A stretch of 49,685 bases of DNA from a virus, in the IMG/VR virus record IMGVR_UViG_3300049847_000812, positions 1-49,685 of that record. One strand, written 5' to 3'. Numbering within the stretch: position 1 is the first letter of the stretch; each line of letters opens with the position of its first letter. The notes under the pieces were generated by a model that worked only from the letters and a program-made list of their open reading frames with translations, searched no databases and was not told where the DNA came from. The position numbers were made by a program, and so were the translations under genes. Shown piece by piece: positions 31,356 to 41,181 of this stretch.

Positions 31356-32627
31356 ATGGCCTACCTCTCCCGCTATATCAGAACGAGATTACTAGGGCAA
31401 TCTCAGCCTATAGAGGGGATATCTGCGCCCTATATCCTCGATCGGCGCACGGGCCACCTCTCGCCCTATAATCACCACGACTGGCAATACCTAGCAGATA
31501 TCGGCTATGCCCCCGCCATTTATGGTGGTGCGGGCAACCTCAACTCCCTCAGCTATCCGCGATTTTACCTGGGCACGCGCAGCAATGCCACGACTGGCTC
31601 GACCAACGTCACGCTGAGCAACAACTATACATATGGTAGCGCTGGTAATGCCTCTGGCGGGCGCTTCCGATTCCTGGCGGCGCGCACGATCACCAATATT
31701 TATTTCAATGTTTCGGCCTACACGGGCACTGCCGCTAACGTGGACGATATCCTCGTCGAACTCCGCAACGACACCTCTAATCTCCCCGGCAGTACAGTGC
31801 ACGCGAGCCAGAGCAAAAATCCTAGCAGTGCCACGGGATGGATCAATTGCAGCGGATTGAACTTTGCGGCCAGCGCGGATACGAGTTACTGGGTATCCGT
31901 GGCCGACCCCGACGGCAACGCCACCGATAACGCACAGGTGTTGAGCCGCATGGGTGCCGGTGTGGACGTGGACGATCTCCTCGTGTGCGACAAAATGGCC
32001 GCAGACTCGACCAACGGCTGGTCCACGGCAACAATTCGCTCTGCGCCATCGTCTATCGTGCTGGGATTCGATAATGGCCAGGGGTTTGGCACGCCGATCA
32101 CCAGCATCGTGGGAAGCAGCAGTAGCACGAATCGGCGCGGATTTTACTTCCAGAGCGGATTCACTGAGACGCTGAGCTGTTTGGGGCTCATCATGCCTGG
32201 CGGGAGCGCCAACCTCAGCGCGGTAGAACTGTATGATTCGTCGGCCACCGTGCCAGGCACGGGCGTGCTCGCCACGGGTAATCACCAGGTATTTGCGGGC
32301 GGCGGCAGCACGATTATAGGTTATTTTTTCAACACGCCACCGACGCTCGCGAAAGCCACGGGCTATAGGCTGGTCTACACGTTTTCCTCCAACACGGCCT
32401 TGCCACGTAAGATGTCCATCGGCACTGGCTCTGATTCCGTGCTGCGCTCCGCCATGCTGGGGCTAGGAAGCTGGTATTGGGCTGAGGCCAACGGCACCAC
32501 GAACTGGAGCAACGACGATAATACTTCTATACCACAGGCCAGCTTCCTTTTCGAGGATCAGATAGAGGTTGCTAGTAGTAGTGGTGGCGGGCCACTCATA
32601 GGTCCAGGGAGGCTCATTCGTGCTTGA
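31356..32627 (+). CDS. Virion-associated beta-rich protein
   Basis: 423 aa, AGGGA upstream. N-terminal helical part (MAYLSRYIRTRLLGQ), then beta-sandwich-like Gly/Ser/Thr-rich sequence (NIYFNVSAYTGTAANVDDIL, LCLGLIMPGGSANLSAVELY), and a C-terminal GGGPLIGPGRLIRA tag. Composition suits a tail or head-decoration protein. It lies just before a second structural protein and the terminase genes. No signal peptide. Function inferred from place and composition. Confidence 0.6.
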   Translation: MAYLSRYIRTRLLGQSQPIEGISAPYILDRRTGHLSPYNHHDWQYLADIGYAPAIYGGAGNLNSLSYPRFYLGTRSNATTGSTNVTLSNNYTYGSAGNASGGRFRFLAARTITNIYFNVSAYTGTAANVDDILVELRNDTSNLPGSTVHASQSKNPSSATGWINCSGLNFAASADTSYWVSVADPDGNATDNAQVLSRMGAGVDVDDLLVCDKMAADSTNGWSTATIRSAPSSIVLGFDNGQGFGTPITSIVGSSSSTNRRGFYFQSGFTETLSCLGLIMPGGSANLSAVELYDSSATVPGTGVLATGNHQVFAGGGSTIIGYFFNTPPTLAKATGYRLVYTFSSNTALPRKMSIGTGSDSVLRSAMLGLGSWYWAEANGTTNWSNDDNTSIPQASFLFEDQIEVASSSGGGPLIGPGRLIRA

Positions 32628-34251
32628 CCTCGGAACTGTGCGCCCCGGACGAACCATTTATATCCCATTTGAATCCTTCGCCAGCGCCACCGGAGCGCCG
32701 ATCACGATCACCGGACTGGCGACTTCGGATATCCTCATCTATAAAGATGGCGGCACCACGCAGCGCGCCAGCACCAGCGGCTTCACATTGCTCGACACCG
32801 ACGGGATCGACTTCGATGGTATCACCGGAATTCATGGCTTCAGCATCGATCTGAGCGACAACACCACAGCCGGATTCTATGCAGCAGGCTCGCAATATTT
32901 TATTGTGGTGTCGACGGTCACGGTTGACTCGCAAGCCATGAGCTTTTTAGCCGCGTGGTTCCGGATCGGCTATGACGCGGCAGTGTTGAACACCACCATC
33001 GCTACGCTGAGCACGCAAACGAGTTTCACTCTTACCACTGGACCTGCCGAAGATGACGCCATGAACGGGAGCATCGTGCTCATCCATGATGTGGCGAGCA
33101 ATGTACAACAGACCTATGCCGTGGTGGCTGACTATACGGGGAGTACAAAGACTGTGACGCTGGCCGCCGCTGGGACTTTCACCGTGGCGGCCAGCGATAA
33201 CATCTCATTTTTCCCCCCTGCACTCACCGCGACCATCGCAGGCCGCACGCTTGATGTATCGGCCACCGGAGAGGCTGGCGTGGACTGGGCAAATGTTGGT
33301 AGCCCGACGACCTCGCTGGCGCTGACGGGCACCACGATCGCCACGACGCAACAGGTCGATGTGAACACGATCAAGACACAGACCGTGACATTGTCTGGCG
33401 GGGTGACGATTCCTGCGGCGACCCTGGCCTCGACCACCAACATCACGGCGGGGACGATGACCACGGCGACCAACGTGACCACGTTATCCTCTGGAGCCAT
33501 CAGTGCCGCCTCGTTCGCGGCAGGAGCTATCGACGCTGCTGCTATCGCCACGGATGCCATCGGGAGTGCCGAGCTTGCTGCCAGTGCTGTGAACGAAATC
33601 GCTGACCAGGTCTGGGACGAAGTGCTCAGCGGACATCTCACCGCAGGGACCACCGGCGCCGCACTGAACGCGGCAGGGGCGGCTGGTGACCCCTGGAGCA
33701 CGGCCATCCCCGGAGCGTATGGCGCTGGCACAGCAGGGAAAATCGTAGGCGATAATCTGAACGCCACGGTGAGTTCGCGATTGGCGAGCGCAAGCTATAC
33801 TGCTCCGCTTGATGCTTCGGGCACACGAGCAGCGGTGGGGCTCGCCAGCGCGAATCTTGATACGCAGCTCAGCACGATTAATTCAGCCGTGGATACCGAA
33901 GTCGGCGCGATTAAGGCCAAGACTGATCAGCTCGGATTCATCGGCGGCAGGGTCGATGCGACGATCGGCGCGATTAACGGCAATGCCACTGCGGCGCAGA
34001 ACCTAGAACGCAGCGCGCTGACCATTTATCGGGGGACTGTAACCGGGACGAGCACCACGACGACCGTGGTGGATTCTGGGCTCACGCAGAGCGCAGCGGA
34101 TTTTTGGAAGGGGCGCATTGTGATCTTCGTCACAGGGACGTTGGCGGGGCAGGCAAGCGATATCACTGCGTTTACGCCAGCAACGGATACGCTGACGATC
34201 ACGGCGCTCACAGGGTCGCCGAGCGTGTCTGACAATTTTGTCATTGTGTAA
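32620..34251 (+). CDS. Large Ala/Thr-rich virion protein
   Basis: 543 aa from a GTG overlapping the previous stop. N-terminal beta domain (RPGRTIYIPFESFASATGAP, TITGLATSDILIYKDGG), then long Ala/Thr-rich repeats (TTNITAGTMTTATNVTT, VWDEVLSGHLTAGTTGAALN) typical of phage tail or decoration proteins, then a C-terminal beta part (TVVDSGLTQSAADFWKGRIV, TGSPSVSDNFVIV). Precise role unknown; the start of the structural run makes a tail or fibre-like part likely. Confidence 0.6.
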   Translation: MLDLGTVRPGRTIYIPFESFASATGAPITITGLATSDILIYKDGGTTQRASTSGFTLLDTDGIDFDGITGIHGFSIDLSDNTTAGFYAAGSQYFIVVSTVTVDSQAMSFLAAWFRIGYDAAVLNTTIATLSTQTSFTLTTGPAEDDAMNGSIVLIHDVASNVQQTYAVVADYTGSTKTVTLAAAGTFTVAASDNISFFPPALTATIAGRTLDVSATGEAGVDWANVGSPTTSLALTGTTIATTQQVDVNTIKTQTVTLSGGVTIPAATLASTTNITAGTMTTATNVTTLSSGAISAASFAAGAIDAAAIATDAIGSAELAASAVNEIADQVWDEVLSGHLTAGTTGAALNAAGAAGDPWSTAIPGAYGAGTAGKIVGDNLNATVSSRLASASYTAPLDASGTRAAVGLASANLDTQLSTINSAVDTEVGAIKAKTDQLGFIGGRVDATIGAINGNATAAQNLERSALTIYRGTVTGTSTTTTVVDSGLTQSAADFWKGRIVIFVTGTLAGQASDITAFTPATDTLTITALTGSPSVSDNFVIV

Positions 34252-34265
34252 CATGGAATTTGAAT

Positions 34266-34634
34266 ATGCCAGGCGGTGGATCAAAACCAGGGGAAAGGCG
34301 TGGCGGGCGAAAGCCTGGGACGCCGAATCTCAGGAAGATAGAAGATCGGAAAGCGCTATTGGATTATTGCCACGAAAAAGGGACCGACCCATTCAAAGTC
34401 ATGGTCGACCTTATGGCAACGCCAAAGATGGAGCCACGCATCAAAATCGCTTGCGCTGAGGCGCTTGCAGATCGGCTGATGCCAAAGCTAAAGTCTATAG
34501 AGATTACCGGCGATATGACGAAGCCTCTTTACGTGGTGACCGATGGCGTTACATCGATAGAGCGTGCGGCACGCCAGGCCAAGATTGAGGAACTGCTCGC
34601 CAAGAGAGATACGAATGCCATTGACAGCATCTGA
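34266..34634 (+). CDS. terS: Small terminase subunit
   Basis: 122 aa from the ATG at 34266; the frame begins with a TTG at 34260. The N-terminus GERRGGRKPGTPNL is basic and typical of phage small terminases; the rest is helical (FKVMVDLMATPKMEPRIKIA, CAEALADRLMPKLKSI). It recognises the packaging site and feeds DNA to the large subunit, whose gene overlaps its end. Confidence 0.75.
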   Translation: MPGGGSKPGERRGGRKPGTPNLRKIEDRKALLDYCHEKGTDPFKVMVDLMATPKMEPRIKIACAEALADRLMPKLKSIEITGDMTKPLYVVTDGVTSIERAARQAKIEELLAKRDTNAIDSI

Positions 34635-36087
34635 AGAACTTGAACTGATCCATCTTCTAGAATGGGAAGCGAATCAGCGGCGCTATTGCCAGGTGGATCA
34701 ATGGTTCCCGGAACGCGGGGCCTATCGGCGTGCGCTGTACCCGAAGCACATGGAGTTTTTCCGAGCCGGGGCAACGAAGCGCGAACGAGTGTTTATTGCG
34801 GCGAATCGTACGGGGAAGAGCATTGCTGGTCTCTACGAGCTGGTTCTGCATCTCACTGGCGATTATCCTGCGTGGTGGCAAGGCCGGCGATTTGCACAGC
34901 CTATCCATGCCTGGGCCGCTGGCGATACGAGCAAGACGACACGGGACATCCTTCAACTGAAGCTGCTTGGGCCACCTGGGGATTATGGCTCTGGCGTGCT
35001 CCCTAAAGCTCGGCTCACGCGCACGAGCAATAAGCACGGACTCGCCGATGCTATTGAAGCTGTGCACGTGCGACATTTAAAAGGTGGCGAGTCCTTGCTC
35101 TTGCTCAAAAGTTATGACCAGCGCCGCGAGGCCTTTCAGGGAACCGAGCAAGATGTTATTTTGCTCGACGAAGAGCCACCGGTTGACATTTATGTGGAGT
35201 GCCTGCTGCGCACGATGGAGACCGGGAGCTTTGGCGGTGGGATCATCATGCTCACCTTTACGCCGCTTATGGGGATGAGCGATACGGTGTTAAGCTTTCT
35301 CCCAGACGGCCAATTCCCCGATGACCAGAGTCAGGGCAGCAAATATGTGGTAGGCGCCAGCTGGGATGATGTGCCGCATCTCTCCGAAGCAGTGAAGGCG
35401 GAGATGCTGGCCGCCATGCCTCCCCACCAGCGCGAGGCGCGGAGCCGTGGCATTCCTCTGCTCGGCGCTGGCGTGATCTATCCGGTGAGCGAAGAGACGT
35501 ACTTGATTGATGATATGCCACTCCCGAATCATTGGTATCGTGCCTATGGTATGGATGTAGGCTGGAATCGCACGGCTGCTATTTGGGGCGCTTACGACAA
35601 GGACAACGACACATGGTATTTGTACGCTGAGCACTATCGTGGGCAGGCTGAGCCGAGTATCCATGCCGCTTCCATCCGCGCCAGGGGGGAATGGATCGGA
35701 GGGGTTATCGACCCTGCCAGCCGTGGGCGCACCCAGAATGATGGTACACAGCTATTGGAAACGTATGAGCATCTTGGGCTGCGTCTCAATGTGGCACGCA
35801 ATGGCGTCGAGTCGGGCATTTATAAGGTCTGGGAATATCTCAGCACTGGGCGGTTGAAGGTGTTTAAATCGTTGCAGAATTTTCGCAAAGAGTTGCGGCT
35901 GTATCGACGTGATGAGCGGGGCAATGTGGTGAAGGTGGACGACCATCTTATGGATGCTGTGCGCTATTTGATGATGTCTGGCGATGATGTTATGCGGCAA
36001 GCTCCTACGCATGAATCAGCCGAGCCGAAAATGCAACAACTGGCAGCAGGCATCCTTTATACCTCAGGCAGCGGGTGGATGAATTAA
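34615..36087 (+). CDS. terL: Large terminase subunit
   Basis: 490 aa from the ATG at 34615; upstream sequence is the small-terminase gene in another frame. ATPase: Walker A AANRTGKS (about 62-69), Walker B VILLDEE (about 181-187). Nuclease half: YGMDVGWNRTAAIWG, GGVIDPASRGR and DDHLMDAVRYLMM give the RNase H-like acidic residues. It pumps DNA into the head and cuts it. Its stop overlaps the portal start (TAATG). Confidence 0.9.
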   Translation: MPLTASEELELIHLLEWEANQRRYCQVDQWFPERGAYRRALYPKHMEFFRAGATKRERVFIAANRTGKSIAGLYELVLHLTGDYPAWWQGRRFAQPIHAWAAGDTSKTTRDILQLKLLGPPGDYGSGVLPKARLTRTSNKHGLADAIEAVHVRHLKGGESLLLLKSYDQRREAFQGTEQDVILLDEEPPVDIYVECLLRTMETGSFGGGIIMLTFTPLMGMSDTVLSFLPDGQFPDDQSQGSKYVVGASWDDVPHLSEAVKAEMLAAMPPHQREARSRGIPLLGAGVIYPVSEETYLIDDMPLPNHWYRAYGMDVGWNRTAAIWGAYDKDNDTWYLYAEHYRGQAEPSIHAASIRARGEWIGGVIDPASRGRTQNDGTQLLETYEHLGLRLNVARNGVESGIYKVWEYLSTGRLKVFKSLQNFRKELRLYRRDERGNVVKVDDHLMDAVRYLMMSGDDVMRQAPTHESAEPKMQQLAAGILYTSGSGWMN

Positions 36088-38219
36088 TGGCGGAGTCTCG
36101 TGAAGAGAAAGATGTCGCACAGCAAGCCTTTGATGATGAGGCGTTGCTCACTGTGGCACGTCGGCGCTTTGCCCTGGCCGAAGAATGGGAATCGGCACAG
36201 CGCATCCGGATGCGTGACGCGCTGCGGTTTCGCGCTGGCAATCAGTGGCCAGAAGAGGTGATGAAGCAGCGGATGTTAGAGCGGCGACCCTGCCTTACGA
36301 TTAATCGCACGCAGAGCTTTATCAATCAGATTGTGAACGAGCAACGCCAGCAGCCTCCTGCCATCAAGGTGAGCCCGGTCGATAGTGGCGCAGATGTGGA
36401 AGTTGCGCGAATAGAGCAAGGGCTCATTCGCCATATCGAGACGGTCTCAGATGCCGAAGAAGCATACATGACGGCCTTCCGGGAATGCGTGACGCACGGG
36501 AAGGGCTTTTTTCGTGTCTTGATCGATTATGCCACACCATTTGGCTTCGAGCAAGAACTGAAAATTGGGCGTATCCACGATACGTTTAGCGTGTATATCG
36601 ACCCGTCTGCGCGAGCCAGGGATTACTCAGATATGCATTGGGCATTTATCACGCAGGTGGTCGATCGTGACACGTTCCATGGCCTCTACCCGCAGGTGAA
36701 CCCGAGCACCATGGATCAGTGGTCGAGCGTTGGCGATGGATGGATTATGCGGGATGCGGTGCGGCTGGCGGAGTATTTCTTCGTGGATCAGCAAGCCCTT
36801 GATATCGCACTGCTAGAATCGGGAGAAGTAATCCCGTTGATCGAATGGTCTGAGGAGCAGGGGAAGATCATTCAGAAGCGCCGCACCTTGATTCCCATTG
36901 TGCACTGGTGCAAGGTGAATGGGCGCCAGGTCCTGGAGCGCACGGAGTGGCCAGGCCGGTGGATCCCCATTGTGCCTATTCTTGGGCCCGAGACAGTCGT
37001 CGACGGGCGCATCCAATATTCTGGGCTGGTCGATTTACTGGCCGACGCACAGCGGATGTACAACTTCTGGGTCACAAGTGGGACCGAGACTATTGCTATG
37101 GCCCCGCGCGCGCCGTGGCTGGTAGACCCGGCACAAATTAGTGGATACGAGAAGATCTGGTCTACGGCGAATACGGTGAATCATCCTTACCTTCCCTACA
37201 CCCCACGGAGCATGAATGGGGAACCGGTGCCGCCACCGCAACGCCAAGTCTACGAGCCGCCCGTTCAGGCGATTAGCCAATTCATGATGTTCGCCGCCGA
37301 TGACATGAAAAGTACGAGTGGCATTTATGACGCCAGTCTGGGCGCCAGGAGCAATGAGACTTCCGGGAAGGCGATTGCTTTCCGCCAGCATCAGGGAAAC
37401 ACGGCGAATTATCACTTCGCGGCTGCGCTTGGCGTGGCCTTGAAGCATTGTGGGCGTATTTTAATTGAATGTATCCCGAAAATCTATGATCAGCCGCGTG
37501 TCGTGCGCATTATTGGGGAAGATCAGTCCCAGCAGGTGGTACAAATTAACGAGCCACATCAAGACGAAGCCGGCATAGAGCGGCTCTATGATTTTTCTAC
37601 GGGCTCCTATGATGTGGTTGTGGACATGGGACCGAGCTTCCAGACGCGTCGGCAAGAAACGGTCGATGCCATGGCACAGCTCGCACAGGCCTATCCCCCG
37701 CTGATGCAGAATGCCGCCGATATCCTCTTCAAAGCGATGGATTGGCCAGGCGCCGATGAGTTGGCGCGGCGATTCAAGAAGATGCTCCCTCCCCAGCTGA
37801 CAGAGGATAGCGACAAGCCAGAAGATGTGATCCCGCAGCTTCAGGCCCAGCTCCAACAGGCTGGCCAGCAAATGGAAGCTTTGAATGCCTATGCACAGCA
37901 AGCCGAACAGCAGATGCAACAGCTCGGGCAACGCAATACTGAGCTAGAAATGGCCGCGCGTGACAAGCAGGCTGAGGTCACCATGAAGATGGAGTCCATG
38001 GTGCAAGATCAGCGGAGCCAGGCGGAACAGCTTGCTGTGAAGAATCGAGAGATGCAGCTGCGCGAAGATGAATTTGTGCTCAAGCTGGCCACCATGCCTC
38101 CTGAACAGCAACGTGCAGCCATAGAACTTATGGGCATATTGCGAGGCAGTGACGCGAAGGAATCTATGCGATCTTTAATCGGCGAAGCTGATATGGCTGA
38201 GCAAAGTTATCAGGAGTAG
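36087..38219 (+). CDS. Portal protein, P22-like
   Basis: 710 aa from the ATG at 36087. Conserved portal features: FRAGNQWPEEVMKQRMLE, LTINRTQSFINQIVNEQRQQ, FRECVTHGKGFFRVLIDY, DPSARARDYSDMHWAFI, and later ARSNETSGKAIAFRQHQGN. A Gln-rich coiled coil at about 570-690 forms the C-terminal barrel-like part. Length and order fit the P22 gp1 family. Forms the dodecameric DNA channel. Confidence 0.85.
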   Translation: MAESREEKDVAQQAFDDEALLTVARRRFALAEEWESAQRIRMRDALRFRAGNQWPEEVMKQRMLERRPCLTINRTQSFINQIVNEQRQQPPAIKVSPVDSGADVEVARIEQGLIRHIETVSDAEEAYMTAFRECVTHGKGFFRVLIDYATPFGFEQELKIGRIHDTFSVYIDPSARARDYSDMHWAFITQVVDRDTFHGLYPQVNPSTMDQWSSVGDGWIMRDAVRLAEYFFVDQQALDIALLESGEVIPLIEWSEEQGKIIQKRRTLIPIVHWCKVNGRQVLERTEWPGRWIPIVPILGPETVVDGRIQYSGLVDLLADAQRMYNFWVTSGTETIAMAPRAPWLVDPAQISGYEKIWSTANTVNHPYLPYTPRSMNGEPVPPPQRQVYEPPVQAISQFMMFAADDMKSTSGIYDASLGARSNETSGKAIAFRQHQGNTANYHFAAALGVALKHCGRILIECIPKIYDQPRVVRIIGEDQSQQVVQINEPHQDEAGIERLYDFSTGSYDVVVDMGPSFQTRRQETVDAMAQLAQAYPPLMQNAADILFKAMDWPGADELARRFKKMLPPQLTEDSDKPEDVIPQLQAQLQQAGQQMEALNAYAQQAEQQMQQLGQRNTELEMAARDKQAEVTMKMESMVQDQRSQAEQLAVKNREMQLREDEFVLKLATMPPEQQRAAIELMGILRGSDAKESMRSLIGEADMAEQSYQE

Positions 38220-38221
38220 CC

Positions 38222-38500
38222 ATGGCCATCACCCAGCAATCCCCCAGCGCCTGGCCAGGGCAACGCTACAGTAGTTTTGCTGGGCGAGTTGCCGCGGTGC
38301 AAGAAGAGTTTTTTGTTGGAGGGTTTTGGCAGCAACCCCAACGGAAGGTGCGTGCAATTGTGGCCGTTTATGCGGAGCCAGTTGCAGCAATCCGTGCGGA
38401 CGAGCGTGCCTTATCTCGATTTCACTCTCGGCGTGAGACGATCCGATCGGTACGCCAGCGCTTCCTGGCGGAAAATACACAGGAGACATCCCGTGGCTGA
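38222..38500 (+). CDS. Small hypothetical protein between portal and scaffold
   Basis: 92 aa, AGGAG five bases before the ATG. Basic, with a middle segment AVQEEFFVGGFWQQPQRKVR and a charged C-terminus (RFHSRRETIRSVRQRFLAEN). Ends overlapping the scaffold start. Not recognised; virion or assembly role by position. Confidence 0.6.
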   Translation: MAITQQSPSAWPGQRYSSFAGRVAAVQEEFFVGGFWQQPQRKVRAIVAVYAEPVAAIRADERALSRFHSRRETIRSVRQRFLAENTQETSRG

Positions 38501-39443
38501 AAATGATTATGTGGTAACTAGCGCGACGTCTATTGATTCAGTAGGGCTTCCTATTGCCGATACCACAGTTCCAGTGCCCCCAGTGGAAGAAACTCCTGTT
38601 GCATCGGCACCAATAGAAGAGCCACCCGATCCTGGGGATGATGAGCACGATGAAGATGGCGAACAGGAAGAGAAGCGCGGGAAGCGCAATCTTGATCGCC
38701 GGTTTCGGAAGCTCACTGGAAGATTGCGAGAAAAGGACGCAGAGCTTGCCCAATTGCGTGCGCAGGTAGACACCCTGACGCGGGTTGTCAGGCCCTCGCA
38801 GCAGCAAGAGGAGCAGCGCACTGCTGCCCAACCGCAACCAGGGGCAATTACCCCTGAGAATTATGCAACCCATGAGGAATACCTTGCTGCGCTTGTGGAA
38901 TCCCGCGCCAGAGCTATTTTCGATCAGGAAATGGCCACCCGCGACCAGCGGCGTATTGAGGCAGAGAGACAGCAGCGAGTTATTGAGGCAGAACAGGTAC
39001 ATGCGCGCAGAGTTGCGGAAGCACAAGAACGCTATGAGGACTGGGACGAGGTCATGGAGAATGCCACATTCCCAGTGGACGCAGCGTTACTTGAAGGACT
39101 CCGCGAGAGCGATATGGGGCCTGACCTGGCCTATTATTTGGCGACACATCAGCAGGAAGCCAAGAAATTCCAAGGGATGACTCCTCTTGCCATTTCTCGG
39201 GCACTAGGGCGCCTTGAGGCGAAGCTTGAGGCGGATCGTCATTCATCGGAAGCCCAGGCATCTGTTGAACCCCCGCCGCCAACCATTGCCACGACACGAC
39301 AGACTATACGACAACCATCACCACGCCCGCAGCCACTGACTCCTGTTGGGAGTGTGGCAGGGTCTACAGCCCTCACGTTTGATCCATCGACAGGTTCCTT
39401 TGAAGACTTTAAGATGTGGCGCAAACAAGGCGGAGGGCGTTAA
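38493..39443 (+). CDS. Scaffolding protein
   Basis: 316 aa from the GTG at 38493 (AGGAGA upstream); the frame further upstream is the previous gene's. Acidic Pro-rich N-terminus (EEPPDPGDDEHDEDGEQEEK), long coiled coil (about 75-100 and 150-190), Pro-rich linker, and a C-terminal TFDPSTGSFEDFKMWRKQGG, probably the coat-binding end. Composition and place before the coat gene are those of P22 gp8-like scaffolds. Confidence 0.75.
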   Translation: MAENDYVVTSATSIDSVGLPIADTTVPVPPVEETPVASAPIEEPPDPGDDEHDEDGEQEEKRGKRNLDRRFRKLTGRLREKDAELAQLRAQVDTLTRVVRPSQQQEEQRTAAQPQPGAITPENYATHEEYLAALVESRARAIFDQEMATRDQRRIEAERQQRVIEAEQVHARRVAEAQERYEDWDEVMENATFPVDAALLEGLRESDMGPDLAYYLATHQQEAKKFQGMTPLAISRALGRLEAKLEADRHSSEAQASVEPPPPTIATTRQTIRQPSPRPQPLTPVGSVAGSTALTFDPSTGSFEDFKMWRKQGGGR

Positions 39444-39455
39444 AGGTAGTAAGCT

Positions 39456-40664
39456 ATGGCCAATACGATTCTGACCATTGACATGATCACACGGGAAGCC
39501 CTGCGCATCCTGGAAAACAATTTGACTTTTACGAAACAATGCAATCGTGAGTACGATGACCAATTCGGCGTCACGGGCGCGAAGATCGGCGATACCTTGC
39601 GTATCCGCAAGCCGGCGCGCTATACCGTACGCAGTGGAACAACCTTATCGGTACAAGATCAGACGGAAACGAGCACATCCTTGACGCTCAATAGCCAGAA
39701 GGGTGTGGACATTTCCTTTACGAGCAAGGAGCTGACGCTCAATTTGGATGATTTTTCGCAACGCGTGCTGGCGCCTGCGGTGGCGGCGTTGGCAAATCAG
39801 ATAGATCGTGATGGCCTGTCGCTCTATTTGGATGTGTTCAATGCAGTGGGAACGCCTGGGACGACACCATCAACATTGCTCACCTACTTACAAGCTGGCG
39901 AAAAGATGGACCATGAGGCGACACCGCGCGATATGAATCGCGCGGTGTGTATCAACCCAGGGGCGCAAGTTTCGATTGTCGATGCCCTGAAGGCGCTCTT
40001 CCACTCTTCCACAGAGATTGAGCGGCAATACGAGCAGGGAACTATGGGGCTGGCCGCAGGGTTCAAATGGTCTATGGACCAGAACATCGTCACTCACACA
40101 GTCGGGCCGCTAGGTGGCACCCCACTGGTAAACGGCGCGTCCCAAACAGGATCAAGCCTTGTGACGGACGGCTGGACCGCAGCCGCAGCCGCTCGATTGA
40201 ACCGTGGGGATGTGTTTACGATTGCAAGTGTGAATGCCGTCAATCCGCAGCATCGGCAGAGCACTGGACAATTGCGACAGTTTGTAGTGACGGCCAACGT
40301 GTCCTCAGATGGATCGGGCAATGCGACGATTCCTATCTACCCGGCAATCACAACCTCTGGGGCATTCCAGACGGTGACAGCATCGCCAGCAGACAACGCA
40401 GCGATCACGGTGCTCGGCGCCGCGGCAACGCTGAGCCCGCAGAATCTCGCGTTCCACAAGGAGGCCTTTGTTTTGGGGTGCGCTGACTTAGTGATGCCTG
40501 GTGGTGTAGATATGGCGTCTCGTGTGAGTAGTAAAACGCTAGGGATGTCCATTCGTATGGTGCGGGCGTATGACATTAATACCGATGCATTCCCGTGTCG
40601 TCTTGATGTCTTGTACGGATGGAAAGCGGTATATCCTGAGCTTGCGTGCAGGATTGCAGGATAG
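39456..40664 (+). CDS. Major coat protein, P22 gp5-like
   Basis: 402 aa. N-terminal MANTILTIDMITREALRILE and TFTKQCNREYDDQFGVTGAK, GDTLRIRKPARYTVRSGTTL, then VDISFTSKELTLNLDDFSQR and a C-terminal VASRVSSKTLGMSIRMVRAY and DVLYGWKAVYPEL: the recurring pattern of P22-type coat proteins. HK97-like fold is expected. A hairpin after the stop may limit downstream expression. Confidence 0.85.
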   Translation: MANTILTIDMITREALRILENNLTFTKQCNREYDDQFGVTGAKIGDTLRIRKPARYTVRSGTTLSVQDQTETSTSLTLNSQKGVDISFTSKELTLNLDDFSQRVLAPAVAALANQIDRDGLSLYLDVFNAVGTPGTTPSTLLTYLQAGEKMDHEATPRDMNRAVCINPGAQVSIVDALKALFHSSTEIERQYEQGTMGLAAGFKWSMDQNIVTHTVGPLGGTPLVNGASQTGSSLVTDGWTAAAAARLNRGDVFTIASVNAVNPQHRQSTGQLRQFVVTANVSSDGSGNATIPIYPAITTSGAFQTVTASPADNAAITVLGAAATLSPQNLAFHKEAFVLGCADLVMPGGVDMASRVSSKTLGMSIRMVRAYDINTDAFPCRLDVLYGWKAVYPELACRIAG

Positions 40665-40680
40665 TCTGACGTAAGGGGAT

Positions 40681-40710
40681 CCCCGCTGTGTTTATTTTGA
40701 CACAGCGGGG
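40681..40710 (+). terminator. Hairpin after the coat gene
   Basis: CCCCGCTGTGT (40681-40691) and ACACAGCGGGG (40700-40710) are perfectly complementary with an eight-base loop, 17 bases past the coat stop. No T-run; likely an attenuator or mRNA 3' stabiliser setting coat expression above the following tail genes. Confidence 0.7.
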
Positions 40711-40741
40711 GAAGAAGCTTGATTAGGTGGAGGAGGAGAGC

Positions 40742-41002
40742 GTGGCGTTACGTGATGCCCATGAGACAGAGCGTGCCTCTCTAGACCTTGTCCTTGATCA
40801 GTTAGAGATGTTGCGCGGCGCGGCGCGGGAATGCCCGCGAAAGTATCGCGCTTATGACCAGGCTTTATTGAGCGTCAGAGGTGTGCGACAGCTATTAGGA
40901 GAACGTGGCCATGCCTACCGACATTTTACCCAGGAAGAGGGGGAGGCCGCCGACCAGGCATTTACGAGAACAACCCACACTGACAGGCAGGCCGAATTTT
41001 AA
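40742..41002 (+). CDS. Hypothetical protein after the coat gene
   Basis: 86 aa from the GTG at 40742, chosen because GGAGGAGGAG lies immediately upstream. Helical, charged (ALRDAHETERASLDLVLDQL, EMLRGAARECPRKYRAYDQA). Unrecognised; minor virion or assembly protein by place. Confidence 0.6.
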   Translation: MALRDAHETERASLDLVLDQLEMLRGAARECPRKYRAYDQALLSVRGVRQLLGERGHAYRHFTQEEGEAADQAFTRTTHTDRQAEF

Positions 41003-41040
41003 GCCTGATGTGCGATTCCACAATAAACAAGGAGTGCCCA

Positions 41041-41181
41041 ATGCCGAGCAAAAGCAAAAAGCAACATGATATGATGGAAGCAGTCGCGCATAATCCTGAG
41101 TTCGCGAAAAAGGTTGGGATTCCGCAAAAAGTAGGGAAGGAGTTTGTGGCGGCTGATAAGAAAGCTGGGAAGAAGAAATGA
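41041..41181 (+). CDS. Short Lys-rich phage protein
   Basis: 46 aa: MPSKSKKQHDMMEAVAHNPE then FAKKVGIPQKVGKEFVAADK. This is a recognisable short protein found beside the coat and tail-accessory genes of many podovirus-type phages; function unproved. AGGAG six bases upstream; stop overlaps the next start (ATGA). Confidence 0.75.
   Translation: MPSKSKKQHDMMEAVAHNPEFAKKVGIPQKVGKEFVAADKKAGKKK

Noticed and set aside
31491-32285. 264-codon minus-strand frame opposite the virion protein
   Set aside because: Arg/His/Ala-rich shadow of a GC-rich coding strand; no motif.
33132-33767. 211-codon minus-strand frame
   Set aside because: Shadow of the Ala/Thr-rich virion protein, low complexity.
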